Source: Paralithodes platypus
Taxonomy: Eukaryota; Arthropoda; Malacostraca; Decapoda; Lithodidae
Direction of reading: 5' to 3'
Assembly: GCA_032716605.1 (NCBI GenBank)
Contig: CM064480.1
Span: forward strand, 26,774,129-26,838,128
DNA length: 64,000 nucleotides
Part shown: positions 31,704 to 40,920 of the stretch, one piece after another
Numbering within the stretch: the stretch's first letter is position 1
Layout: every line of letters begins with the position of its first letter
Made by a program: the position numbers and the translations under genes
The notes under the pieces: model-generated
The model's database searches: none
The model's input: only the letters and a program-made list of their open reading frames with translations
What the model was told of the DNA's origin: nothing

Positions 31704-32125
31704 CCCATTGGCTGCGGCTATGTTTGGGCTATTTAGGGCATATTCAGGCACTGCTGAATGATAAATCAAGCATCTGCATTAAATTAAGTGTATTCTGCAG
31801 AAAACTAGACGAAAATAGCTTCAAAATGAGACCAGAACGGGCCCCGTACGTGGTCTGGTTCACCCGCAGTGGTGCCAGTGAAACGCGGGAAACCCGCTAT
31901 TTGGTAGCACACGCTCGCTTGGCTACACTGCTGTGAGACACAGAGAGAGATCCGCGCGAGACACAGTGTACCTCAGTGAGCCGCTCGGTGCTCTGATGGT
32001 CGGACGTGGGCCCCTCACGCTTCCGCCCACTGACACTCAATTTTTACGTTTTTTACAGGCTTTTAAAGCCTGGAAATTGCTGTAACTTGCCAGGACGTTC
32101 CAGAACGTCACCCGCAACGAAGGGG
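31704..32125. mobile_element. TTAA-flanked MITE family 2, copy 1 (piggyBac-like)
   Basis: About 422 bp with ends CCCATTGGCTGCGG...CGCAACGAAGGGG, flanked by TTAA (31697-31700, with three extra bases before CCC, and 32126-32129). It interrupts the 1.2-kb repeat between TTTCACC and GGGTGTC. No coding capacity. The second copy is at 63330-63751, about 90 percent alike by eye. Confidence 0.8.
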
Positions 32126-32213
32126 TTAAGGGTGTCGAATATCAAACCAAGTCAAACCTGCTCTTCCACAGGGCCCAAACTCAATCCGATGAGTTTGATA
32201 AATGTTCAGAGAC
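32126..32213 (+). repeat. 1.2-kb tandem repeat unit 4, second segment
   Basis: GGGTGTCGAATATCAAACC and CTCAATCCGATGAG match 14056-14130 of unit 1. Confidence 0.75.
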
Positions 32214-32453
32214 TTTTTGTTTTTGAAATGCTAGGTTTTTCCAGGTTAAATAGGAATGGGAATTATCCCCAGGCTACCTTTAGGATCAACCTTTCCTGGT
32301 ACCTGGCACGGGGTACGAACCTCTGAAGGGAATTTAACCCCCCTAAAAACCCACAGGTTTTGAGATGCCTTGGGTGGGGTTCGAACCCTGGTTAGTGACG
32401 CACCACCATCACCACCAGGCCCGCGCGCTAACCCACTGTACTACCACGGACGT
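32214..32453 (-). mobile_element. tRNA-derived SINE candidate
   Basis: On the minus strand the 5' end reads as a tRNA-like head: A box TGGTAGTACAGTGGGTTAG (from 32448) and B box GGTTCGAACCC (32388-32378), with tRNA-like spacing. A ~150-nt unrelated body follows and then an A-rich end (CAAAAACAAAAAG near 32215). It interrupts unit 4 of the 1.2-kb repeat. The target duplication could not be defined. It is too divergent to be a tRNA gene: I see no clear anticodon stem or acceptor pairing. Confidence 0.6.
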
Positions 32454-32640
32454 ACTAAAAGTATAGCAACCTTAGTCCGATTTTTAAGAACCAGGTGATA
32501 GTCTCGTGGTGTTATCACGTGATGAGTTTATTGGACTTACCATCTACGACTATTTTACGCTATACCTGACGTCAACTCGGGTTAGTATTATTGTGGGTGC
32601 GGGACATTTTCGAGGGCATTACAGTTTTTATCCATATTAA
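32454..32640. other. Unassigned insertion within the 1.2-kb repeat
   Basis: Not present in the other repeat units. It has a short inverted pair, GTATAGC at 32461 and GCTATAC at 32560, and an ATCACGTGAT palindrome near 32516. It may be a small non-autonomous element. Confidence 0.3.
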
Positions 32641-32731
32641 AGTAATCAATTTGGATGTGGTTAATAATGTACCTAGCCATATCCTCAGAATGTCAAAAAG
32701 AAGCGTCATAATCGTATGGAAGGGTGATAAC
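32641..32731 (+). repeat. 1.2-kb tandem repeat unit 4, third segment (empty site of DIRS element 2)
   Basis: Contains GAAGCGTCATAATCGTATGG, uninterrupted at the point where DIRS element 2 sits in unit 1. The last 8 bp, GTGATAAC, are the left target duplication of hAT copy B. Confidence 0.85.
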
Positions 32732-33889
32732 CAGAGGTGGGCGCGCTCCGGTGGGACCGGTAATGCGGCAGCGCTCCGCGCTCATCAGACATAAGGTAAT
32801 GCGGCAGCGCTCACGCGCTCCTTTTGTCAGCAGACCCGATGCGCTTCCCGCTCCGCGCTCCAAGCTCCGCGCTCCCAAAAATAGGTATATAAAAAACAAA
32901 ACAAACAAAACAGCTTCTAGAAGTTATTTAATTATTTACCTTTGTCCTTCACTTTGTCCTTTGTCTTTCACTTCACTAAATTCCAAGAATTCAAAACATT
33001 CAAAAACCCTCAAGTCATGGTGTCTTTCTGAAGTTTAACTGTTTAAGTTTCTCACTTTCTCAGTTTCTGTTATTCTTTATGTCATATCAATGAATCAAAT
33101 GTCAATGATATGATATGATTGATATCATTGCAAATGTCAATGATATGATATGATTGATATCATTGTGAGTTTGTGACATTGTGACTGTCCATTGATATCT
33201 ATGATATGACATAAAGAATTACAGAAACTGTCCAAACTGAGAAACTTAAACAGTTAAACTTATCAAGCTAACATTCTAACAAGCCTAACAATACAATAAC
33301 AACAATACAACATGATTACATTGATTAGTATTTACTATTTAGTTGATTACATGATTAAATGAATAATAATTTAATATCATAATATCATTAATAATTTAAT
33401 ATGATATGATTAATTGATTATATTATGATTATTGGACCCGTCCAAGCTGTCCACAGACACTCAGACAGTCAGACAGGCTCGGGCTATACCACTGCCAGAC
33501 TTACCCTTAGGCCCCTTCGTAAGCTGTAACTTGCCCGTAAGGTTTACTTTGCGTTAGCAAAAGCCAAAAAAAAAATAACAAGTTAACAACTGTAACACTG
33601 TCAGTCTGTCACTATCATAGTATCACTGTATCACAGTTCACTAACACCGTGGGTAACACCGTACGAACGGTACGATGACTGTACACGATAATGACGTTCT
33701 TGTACCTGTTGTTGACAGGAAAAATCGCCTCCGGAGCGCCAGAAAGGAGCGCGAATTTCTAGCTGCGCTCCCCGCCTGCACTCCGATTTCAGAATTTTGC
33801 CGCTCCTCGCTCCGCGCTCCTCTATATTGGTAATGCGCACCGGATCGCAGAGCGCAGAGCGCCAAATGGCGCGCAACTGCCCACCTCTG
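32732..33889. mobile_element. Non-autonomous hAT transposon, copy B
   Basis: 1158 bp, ends CAGAGGTGGGC...GCCCACCTCTG, perfect 8-bp target duplication GTGATAAC (32724-32731 and 33890-33897). It lies opposite in orientation to copy A at 11259-12838 and shares the GC-rich ends and the ATGATATGATTGATATC palindromic repeats, but lacks the ~150-bp tandem blocks. No transposase. Confidence 0.92.
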
Positions 33890-34115
33890 GTGATAACCTA
33901 CTGTATATTAGACTTTGTGTACATATACTCAAAAGTAAGCAATCATATTATATGCATACCCATCACAATTTTGTACAAATTCAAGTAGATCAAAATAATC
34001 CCAAAATAAGGACTCGATTAATAATCTTAACATGTAAAAATATTGTGTTTAGAAATGTCGAAACATAGCCGCAGCCGTGGTGCCGCTACATTTGTGTTTA
34101 ATCAGTAATGATTGT
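33890..34115 (+). repeat. 1.2-kb tandem repeat unit 4, last segment
   Basis: Collinear with 20650-20880 (CCCATCACAATTTTGTAC, CATAGCCGCAGCCGTGG). Similarity ends near 34115. Confidence 0.85.
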
Positions 34116-34555
34116 AGTACTTATTTTCTAATTCTCCGTATACTACTAAGGTGGGAATAATTCGACAGTTGTTTGGAAGTTCATATCCTTTATTTAACAA
34201 ACTCCCTAATAGTTCAATGTTCCCCTAGCAATTGATTCTCTGTTCGGGCCGAAATGAGTTCAACACTCAGATTGAATATTATCGTCGACCCACAATATTG
34301 TACGTTGGAACTCGCAAGTTCCCGTTACCACCTATTTGGATGCCCGCTATTCAGGTATTGACTCACTCCGACTTCGATCCAAAGGCACATTACTAGTCTC
34401 TAAAATAATATATCAGCTTTACCGGGCCTCAATATGTCTAATCCAAAGACCAAGGCTTTAATGAATTTGACAGCTATTTACCTATCTTTAACACTCTTAC
34501 ATTATATACATTATTATCTCTAATACAAATAAATCCATACCCGTAGGCACCTACA
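34116..34555. other. Unassigned AT-rich sequence
   Basis: No gene or repeat boundary recognised; it forms the left flank of the piggyBac copy at 34560. Confidence 0.4.
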
Positions 34556-34795
34556 TTAACCCTTAAAGATCGGGGCCCGACTTAAGTCCGAATCGAGAAA
34601 ATTGGACTAAATGGCGGGGCCCGCCTTAAGTCCGTGGGCGTATTCCCGCCCTAATTTAGGTGGAAAGCGAAACCTGGTGGTCAGGCGGTGTACTACAAGG
34701 TCCCACCCACACATCCCACTGTGTGACCATGACTGTCTCTCAAGCAGTCGTAGCAGTCGTAGCAGTCGTAGCAGACTAACCCTCAAGCAGTCGTA

Positions 34796-35123
34796 GTGGA
34801 AGGTCAAGATTTGCCCGTGTCCGATTCGGTGGCCGCCACCCCTAGTGCGTCGCGCCACCCTACTCATCACGCCAGGCTCACCGCTCAGGAACTAGATATC
34901 ATGCTGAACTCTTCAGAACTTTCTAATAGGGTGTTGAATGAAACCATGGAAGGTCTGGGTGAGAGTTTTGATAGTGTGGATGACTCAGAAGACGAAAATA
35001 TGCCGATCATAGGCTTTCACCCCAAGCATAATTTGCGTGTTGCAAATGTTGTGGTTGATGTTGCACAGACCGTTGAGCAAAATGGAGACATTCCTGACGA
35101 AGAACATACTGGTGTGGGTGTTG
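34796..35123 (+). pseudogene. piggyBac transposase exon 1, start codon lost
   Basis: About 109 codons continue to a splice donor TTG|GTAAGTAC at 35124. The product is acidic (DSVDDSEDENMPII) and has no catalytic residues, typical of a piggyBac N-terminal region. The position of the initiator is GTG here but ATG in copy B (43849). The frame is otherwise open, the opposite of copy B, which has the ATG but a frame-breaking duplication. Confidence 0.7.
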
Positions 35124-35679
35124 GTAAGTACAATTTACATTTTATAATTGCTTGAAAGTTTGATTGCAAGCATTTTATCACCTTACGAGCGGGTGGTGGA
35201 GTATATTTCACTGTGCCGCCCAGCGTTTTTTTTTTACCCTAAATGGGGTTGTTTCCGTGCTCTTTTTCATGCATAAACAAGACCCAGAGCGTAATACAAG
35301 TATGTATCCCTGAAAGGGCGTAAATTGAGCTTTCCAATGACACTCGAACCATCTTTCTACGATCACTGGTTGTCTTGCAACGATCGTGCAACCGAAGGGC
35401 AAAATCGCTAAAATACGGTAATTTCTTTATATAATTACGTATGTAGCGAGGGAGTGAGGGTGGATGTAAGTGGAGTACATCTCAGTTGGTCCACGGCGGC
35501 CGTGGCGAGCGGTCATGATAACCAGGGTGTACGGTACATTTCTCACGATAATACAAGCAACAACGAAACTTGGCGAAGATTGTGGTCTACAATATACCTT
35601 TTTATAATTGCATGTGACCTTGTAATTGCTTGAAAGTTTGATTGCAAGCATTTTATAGCGTATTCATTCAATCATTCAT

Positions 35680-35905
35680 TCATCTATTTCAGAGTACCTC
35701 ATGAATTCATGTCATTCATAACTTCATTCAATCATTTATTCATCTATTTCAAAGTACCTCATGAATTCATGTCATTCATAACTTCATTCAATCATTCATT
35801 CATCTATTTCAAAGTACCTCATGAATTCATGTCATTCATAACTTCATTCAATCATTCATTCATCTATTTCAAAGTACCTCATGAATTCATGTCATTCAAT
35901 CATTC
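35680..35905 (+). repeat. 60-bp tandem repeat, about 4 copies
   Basis: The landmark CCTCATGAATTCATGTCATT repeats at 35697, 35757, 35817 and 35877. Copy B has a single unit near 50721. Confidence 0.95.
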
Positions 35906-36044
35906 ATATGGTGGAATAGCACACTACCCAAACACAAGTGCATTCATCATCATCAGCAACATCACCCATTACATCCATAAGTTTCGAATCTCATCCATCC
36001 ATCTGGTTCTTGGTCCACCTCATACATCCATGTCATTCATTCAT

Positions 36045-36245
36045 ATATACATTCATACACTCGCTATAGGCAGTTCTGCCTTTTGTCTACCTCAATCACA
36101 TTCATACACTCGCTATAGGCAGTTCTGCCTTTTGTCTACCTCGATCACATTCATACACTCGCTATAGGCAGTTCTGCCTTTTGTCTATCTCAATCACATT
36201 CATACACTCGCTATAGGCAGTTCTGCCTTTTGTCTATCTCAATCA
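36045..36245 (+). repeat. ~47-bp repeat with GGCAGTTCTGCC hairpin, 4 copies
   Basis: Tandem copies of CACTCGCTATAGGCAGTTC followed by TGCCTTTTGTCTACCTC. The GGCAG..CTGCC core can fold. The same sequence is in copy B (50903-51090) and, inverted, as a single copy in the 3' region of the non-LTR element at 62072-62102. A 12-14 base A run at 36273 and at 51174 follows the block. Confidence 0.9.
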
Positions 36246-36377
36246 CATGTGGATTACACCTGGGAACACCACAAAAAAAAAAAAAGAGTCGTCAACCCTA
36301 CTCCATAGGGTGATTTGGAAATGTGTTGAAATAATATTATTTATAAAAAAAAAAAAAAATCCTGCAAAGCAAGCGAA

Positions 36378-36723
36378 ACAGAGAGAGAGAGAGAGAGAGA
36401 ATGCAGAAACTGAACTGAAGAAAGAGTGAAAAAGATATAATAATACAGAAATATTACAAGCAAATAAAGAAAGAGGGATTAGAGAAAATAATAATGAGAA
36501 TTACATATACGGATGAGGAAGAGAGAGAGAGAGAAAGAGAGAGAATACAGAAACTGAACTGAAGAAAGAGAGTGAAAAAGATATAATAATACAGAAATAT
36601 TACAAGCAAATAAAGAAAGAGGAATTAGAGAAAATAATAATGAGAATTACATATACGGATGAGGAAGAGAGAAAGGGAGAGAGAGAGAGACAGAGCACGC
36701 GAGAGAGGGAAAGCGAGCGAGCC

Positions 36724-36755
<32 letters not shown>

Positions 36756-36770
36756 GAGTGAGAGAGAGAG

Positions 36771-36814
<44 letters not shown>

Positions 36815-36815
36815 C
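36378..36815 (+). repeat. (GA)n-rich microsatellite region
   Basis: Several GA/GAGA runs (36380-36400, 36519-36545, 36675-36810) with a repeated ~120-bp block between them. Counterpart at 51280-51780 in copy B. The open frames here are low-complexity and not genes. Confidence 0.9.
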
Positions 36816-37169
36816 AGAGAATACAGAAATAAGGAGAAATAAGAGAAAAATAAGACCGATTACCGAAGGAATAGTAGACGCGCGGGAGGCCGAAGTCAGG
36901 GCAAAGCAAACGCATCCGAACGCGCCCGGGAAATAGACCAAAAGTACCTCCTCTTCCTCACCTCTTCCCACCCTCCACACTCGCTCATAACATTCATAAT
37001 AGACTTATATGGGGAGACGAAGAGTTGCTCTTTTCAAAAATTATCGTTTCGTTCGCATTGGAGCCATAGTAACGGCGCTAGGGCGAGTGAAAGTGAGCGA
37101 ATATTTCGGGATTATGCCCGCTGGGCGGCACGGTGTAAAATACCTTACCACCCGCTAAATAAGGGTTAA

Positions 37170-37868
37170 TATAACCCTTTTTTTGGAATATCTCCACTCT
37201 GACCTCCTATCTGACAAATGGATAAACTCAATAACACTGATACCACTTATTCAAATAGATATACCTCATTACATAGTCCAATAAAATCAATAATTCATAA
37301 ACACCTATATTATCAATATTCAACACTTAATTCTCTATGTAGGCTATCATGATTACATCATTACTCTCTATGTTTGATCGGATTGATACTATATCTATCA
37401 ACTCACTAACTACAGTACTTATCTCAGGAATACAATATTTCCTTGCACTAGTCGCCTCGACTTGTTACTATATCATGATCACAAAGTTCATTATCAAACC
37501 GGCGAATTATTCTTCTAAAATGCTACGAATAACAATGTTTCCTTTATAACAAAAAAGTATCTTTTATCATATGGACTAGTGTCCGTCCTAACTATTTCTC
37601 AAGCTAAATCTGATCTATCTGCAACTATTATTTATCCCCACGTCAGTACTATAGTTGCTTCCAACCTTAGTCTCGTATTAAACCCTCCCCTTATTTTTAA
37701 TGTTCACATTGATCTACTTATCCTATAAGATCCTATACTATTGGTAGTTAAGTGGCATGGAGCCTTCTCTATCAATAACAGCTATATTCTCTCAACACTC
37801 CTTTTATTTCTTCATAAGTCTAATATATTTCTCTCGGTTCTGTTCTATAAGAACACATCGATTTTTAA
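37170..37868. other. Unassigned AT-rich sequence
   Basis: Right flank of piggyBac copy A; no gene or RNA recognised. Confidence 0.4.
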
Positions 37869-38398
37869 AGGTTGGGTCCACTGGGTTTGTCAAGCATTTC
37901 TCTCTTTTTCATAAGTTTTGTTCGGGCCCATAAGGGTCCTGTAAAAATTCAAAGGTTTCTCTGGAACAGCTTCACCACCTCACGGCCGGCAAATAGTGCT
38001 TCTGGAAATCTTCGGTTCCGTCTACTATCTGTCGCCCTTCTTGAATTGCTTGACTGTATGTGTGTAAGCCCGCAATGTGACGACAGGCACCTGGATACTG
38101 GTGGTGTATCTGGTGAGTAAACAGAAGTGGTTTTGGGCCAGAGGTGGACTTTAATGGGGCGGGAAAGGTGAGTTGGGAGGCTGGAGCAGGTGTAGCCAAG
38201 TATCCATTGTTGCCCGGGTGAGGAAGAGAGTATGAGTTGCTTGCAAGTGAACTCAGTGGAGCCCGTGACGGGAATGACGTCTGCAGCCCTTCCCCCCCCC
38301 CCCCCTCTTTATAGCCCCGCCTCTCGAATTGGCGCGCTGTGATTGGTTGAGCCGGCCACCCAGGCAGTGCCTTCTCCGGCCGCGCGTTTTGAACATTC
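37869..38398 (-). repeat. Candidate long terminal repeat with promoter
   Basis: On the minus strand a purine-rich tract AAAGGAGAGGGGAAGGAA (38416-38399) is followed at once by TGTTCAAAACGCGC, as at a polypurine tract and LTR start. Within the next 125 bp are CAATCAC (inverted CCAAT) at about 38347-38341, CTATAAAG at about 38315-38308 and a G run, a plausible core promoter. The upstream ORF remnant ends just before this tract. The 3' boundary and the partner LTR were not found, so this may instead be a cellular promoter. Confidence 0.4.
38308..38350 (-). promoter_or_regulatory. CCAAT/TATA-type core promoter candidate
   Basis: AACCAATCAC at 38350-38341 and CTATAAAG at 38315-38308 are about 30 bp apart on the minus strand, in a GC-rich setting (GGCCGGCTCAACC, GAGGCGGGG), with TGACGTC about 30 bp downstream. 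Confidence 0.45.
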
Positions 38399-38451
38399 CT
38401 TCCCCTCTCCTTTGATCTTATCTCTTCATAATATGTCCCAGGGAGATGGTT

Positions 38452-38838
38452 TCAAAGGTCTTGTAGTGGCTTACGAGAGTATGGGGCTTGCATGGATGTC
38501 ATAGACCTATTGCAACTCAAAGAGACGGTCGGTGGAGGGAGCGAGAGCGATTTGGAAGGTGAAGAGATGTGCGCGGCAGGTACAGTATTTTCCTGGTCCG
38601 AGAACGGAGGCTCCTGATTGGTTGCAAGGGAGGGTGTGGCAGAGTTGAGGGAAACATCTGGACTGTCAAAATATGCTGGCTTAAAGAGATAGTTAAATGC
38701 AGCGCGTTGATTGGCTGGCAGGATTCTTACTCTATCACCCCGTGCTAAATTAAGGTGAGCTCCTGATCGCCTCAGTACTGTCCCTTTAAAATCCCTGCCA
38801 TCAGAGTGCCAATCAACCAGTCCACTGTGTTCACAAAT
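38452..38838 (-). pseudogene. C-terminal ORF remnant of LTR-like element, 3' side of DIRS element 3
   Basis: About 129 codons are open from the DIRS boundary to a stop at 38452 (hydrophilic, Ser/Pro-rich; contains GLVDWHSDGRDF and ARGDRVRILPANQ). The frame is the same as that reaching the other DIRS boundary at 56001, consistent with DIRS element 3 having split one reading frame. The product is not identified. Most likely it is the C-terminal end of a retroelement polyprotein, because a purine tract and LTR-like sequence follow. Confidence 0.45.
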
Positions 38839-39244
38839 TATAGGTTTGATTCCCGGAGGGAAGAAAGAAAACCTAATAGTTAGTAGGGGCCCCGTAATCA
38901 TTGACGATATGCCTATTAGTATAATAGCCTCCATTCAAGCGCCCGCGGTAGCCAGTTTGAATCTACCGCCGTGGGGAAGAACGAAGTATCCGTCATAAGG
39001 GTAACGCTTATTCTCTTATGGAATCGTCTTATGATTGGGTACTCTCTACGAAAAAACCTTCATAAAACATAAAAAATAAAAATATACTTAATAATTGTTA
39101 TACAATAGCTTTCCATCTCGTGGATTTCTTGTGTGGGGTTCCTTGCCACTGCTCCCTGAGCCGCCATTCCTTCTTCGCTTACATATTAAGATTAACCTCA
39201 AGACATCAAGCGAATGGGAAGGGGATGGACGGGAGGGCCCTACA

Positions 39245-39350
39245 TCGTCAATGATTATGGGGCCCCTACTAAATATTAGGTTTTCTTTCTTCCCTCCGGG
39301 AATCAAACCTATAATTTATTAGTGGCCCCTTCATCATTGACGATATGCCT
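39245..39350 (-). repeat. Internal complementary region of DIRS element 3
   Basis: 39245-39313 is the reverse complement of the left end (from 38839), and 39314-39350 matches the complement of the right end (ATTTATTAGTGGCCCC, CATCATTGACGATATGCCT). The junction ACCTATA|ATTTATT is identical to that of element 2. Confidence 0.88.
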
Positions 39351-39880
39351 GATATCTTAAGACTGGAGGGGGACATTCGTGACAATATCAACACACTAAC
39401 AAATTACCTCAGGTAGAGACAAAGAATCCGTATAACAATTGAAGTGTTTTATTGTTTACATACAATGTTTATAAAAATGGAAAAGTGGGAAGCAGTGCGT
39501 TACTTCAAAGAAGATCTGCTTATAGTTGACTGGATTTGCACTCTGCGATCCGTCTAAAAGATTGCCTAGGGACATATTCTTATTCCCTTTCAAACAGGTA
39601 CCGACCTATAATACTTTGGATTATATACTGGCCTTAAAACTATTTGTACATTCTATAATAAAATTGTTTGTACATCTTGTTTATACTGTACAGCATATGT
39701 ATCAAAAATAAAATATAATCTTGAGCTGTAGAACCAGCTCGACTATTAAGTATCACAGCTCGTGAATTCATCACAATATCCGGCGGAGGGTTCTAGGGGT
39801 ATTTGAGCTATCTAGCACCCCCCCCCCCCTCCTTTTCACCTTTTAAAATTAATACTTAATTAGTAATAGCACATGGACTA

Positions 39881-40435
39881 CTAGACCCATTGCCGTAACG
39901 CCACACAGGTTAGTTTTGGTTTATCCAGGGCCACCGACAGGTATCTTGTCAAGAAAGTATTGTTGGATGCCCATAGCTTTGTGTTAGCTATGTCTTCCAC
40001 TGAATAATTTTGCATGAATCTAAGAGAAATTGCCCACTTTCTTATATCATGAGCTCTGCCCAATACGCCGGGATTACTTTCCCTGATTACATCTACGAGT
40101 AAAGAAGCTAATTTCCGTCTTGTGATGCGATTCCCTGTCCGGTTTACCCATAGGAAGCTTGGTTGTCGAGGTTGTGCTACCCTCATAAACTTAAATAAAG
40201 CTTGTACCGGGCATAAAAGATGGTGTGTGTGCATGTCCTCTTTTAAGCACCGGAACAGTAAATTCTGAGAATACATGATCACAATATTCATTCTTTGCAA
40301 TGAACATGGGAGACGGAGCGATTTGTACCTGTTCGTTCAGTCTCCCAAACCTAAGGCAGTTGGGTTCGTTGCTCATCGCCGCCAGCTCCGATACTCTGTT
40401 TCCTGTCGCTAAAGCCATCAGGAATACAGCCTTCT
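39881..40435 (-). pseudogene. DIRS element 3 recombinase, C-terminal catalytic part
   Basis: Two overlapping frames (40191-40435 and 39881-40260) together contain the catalytic blocks GNRVSEL, HDIRKW and TRYLSV, so R-H-R-Y residues are all present, but a frameshift near 40250 separates the first Arg from the rest. It ends LRQWV* at 39881. At 40436 the frame meets the TTAA of the MITE; the preceding part continues at 40921. Confidence 0.8.
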
Positions 40436-40439
40436 TTAA

Positions 40440-40916
40440 CCCCTAAAAATTGGGTCCTTTTTAACATCTACTACCTGCCAAGCGGGCAGATTTACCCTAA
40501 ACGAGCTTCATTCCATGCTCTTTTTCATGCATAAAGAAGAGCCAGAGCGTAATACAATTATGTATCCGTGAAAGGGCGATAATAGAGCTTTCCAATGACA
40601 CCTGAACCATCCTTGTACGACCACACGTTCGCTTGCAACGATGTTGCCATACGAGTGCAAGAAACTTAAAATACGGTAAATTCCTGAGATATTACCTTGC
40701 CTCGTGAGGCAAGGTATGTGTTGGGATGTGGTGGAATGTCAGTGGCGGGGACGAGGTCTATGCCGAACGGTCAGAGCCCACCTGTGGTCCTCCCACCGTG
40801 TAGACTCTCTCTCAGAGCCGATAATGTACTTAACATCTCTTGCGACTTAAGTCGGGACCCGCTGTCTAGTCCATGGTTCACTAACCCGACTTAAGTCGAG
40901 AGCTGCTGCTAGAGGG
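40440..40916. mobile_element. piggyBac-derived MITE inside the DIRS recombinase
   Basis: 477 bp starting CCCCTAAAAATTGGG and ending GCTAGAGGG, flanked by TTAA at 40436-40439 and 40917-40920. The interior (CATGCTCTTTTTCATGCATA, GGGCGATAATAGAGCTTTCC) matches intron sequence of piggyBac copies A (35253-35420) and B (44335-44500), so it is a deletion derivative of a related element. The DIRS codons on the two sides meet in frame at a single TTAA, so the insertion was clean. Confidence 0.88.
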
Positions 40917-40920
40917 TTAA

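Larger units (their letters stand above)
34560..37165 (+). mobile_element. piggyBac element copy A, internally deleted
   Basis: 2606 bp flanked by TTAA at 34556-34559 and 37166-37169, beginning CCCTTAAAGATCGGGG and ending CTAAATAAGGG. TTAA duplications and CCC/GGG ends are the piggyBac hallmark. It keeps exon 1 of the transposase and the 3' repeat region but has none of the catalytic or C-terminal exons, so it could only have moved in trans. Ends and interior match copy B at 43652-52060. Confidence 0.9.

Noticed and set aside
32376..32453. Functional tRNA gene
   Set aside because: A and B boxes are present but no acceptor pairing or anticodon arm; it fits a SINE head better.
35709..36167. 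152-codon Ser/His/Phe-repeat protein
   Set aside because: A direct translation of the 60-bp non-coding tandem repeat in piggyBac copy A.
36600..36980. Leu/Ser-rich frames in the GA tract (also 51524-51892)
   Set aside because: Translations of (GA)n microsatellite; low complexity.
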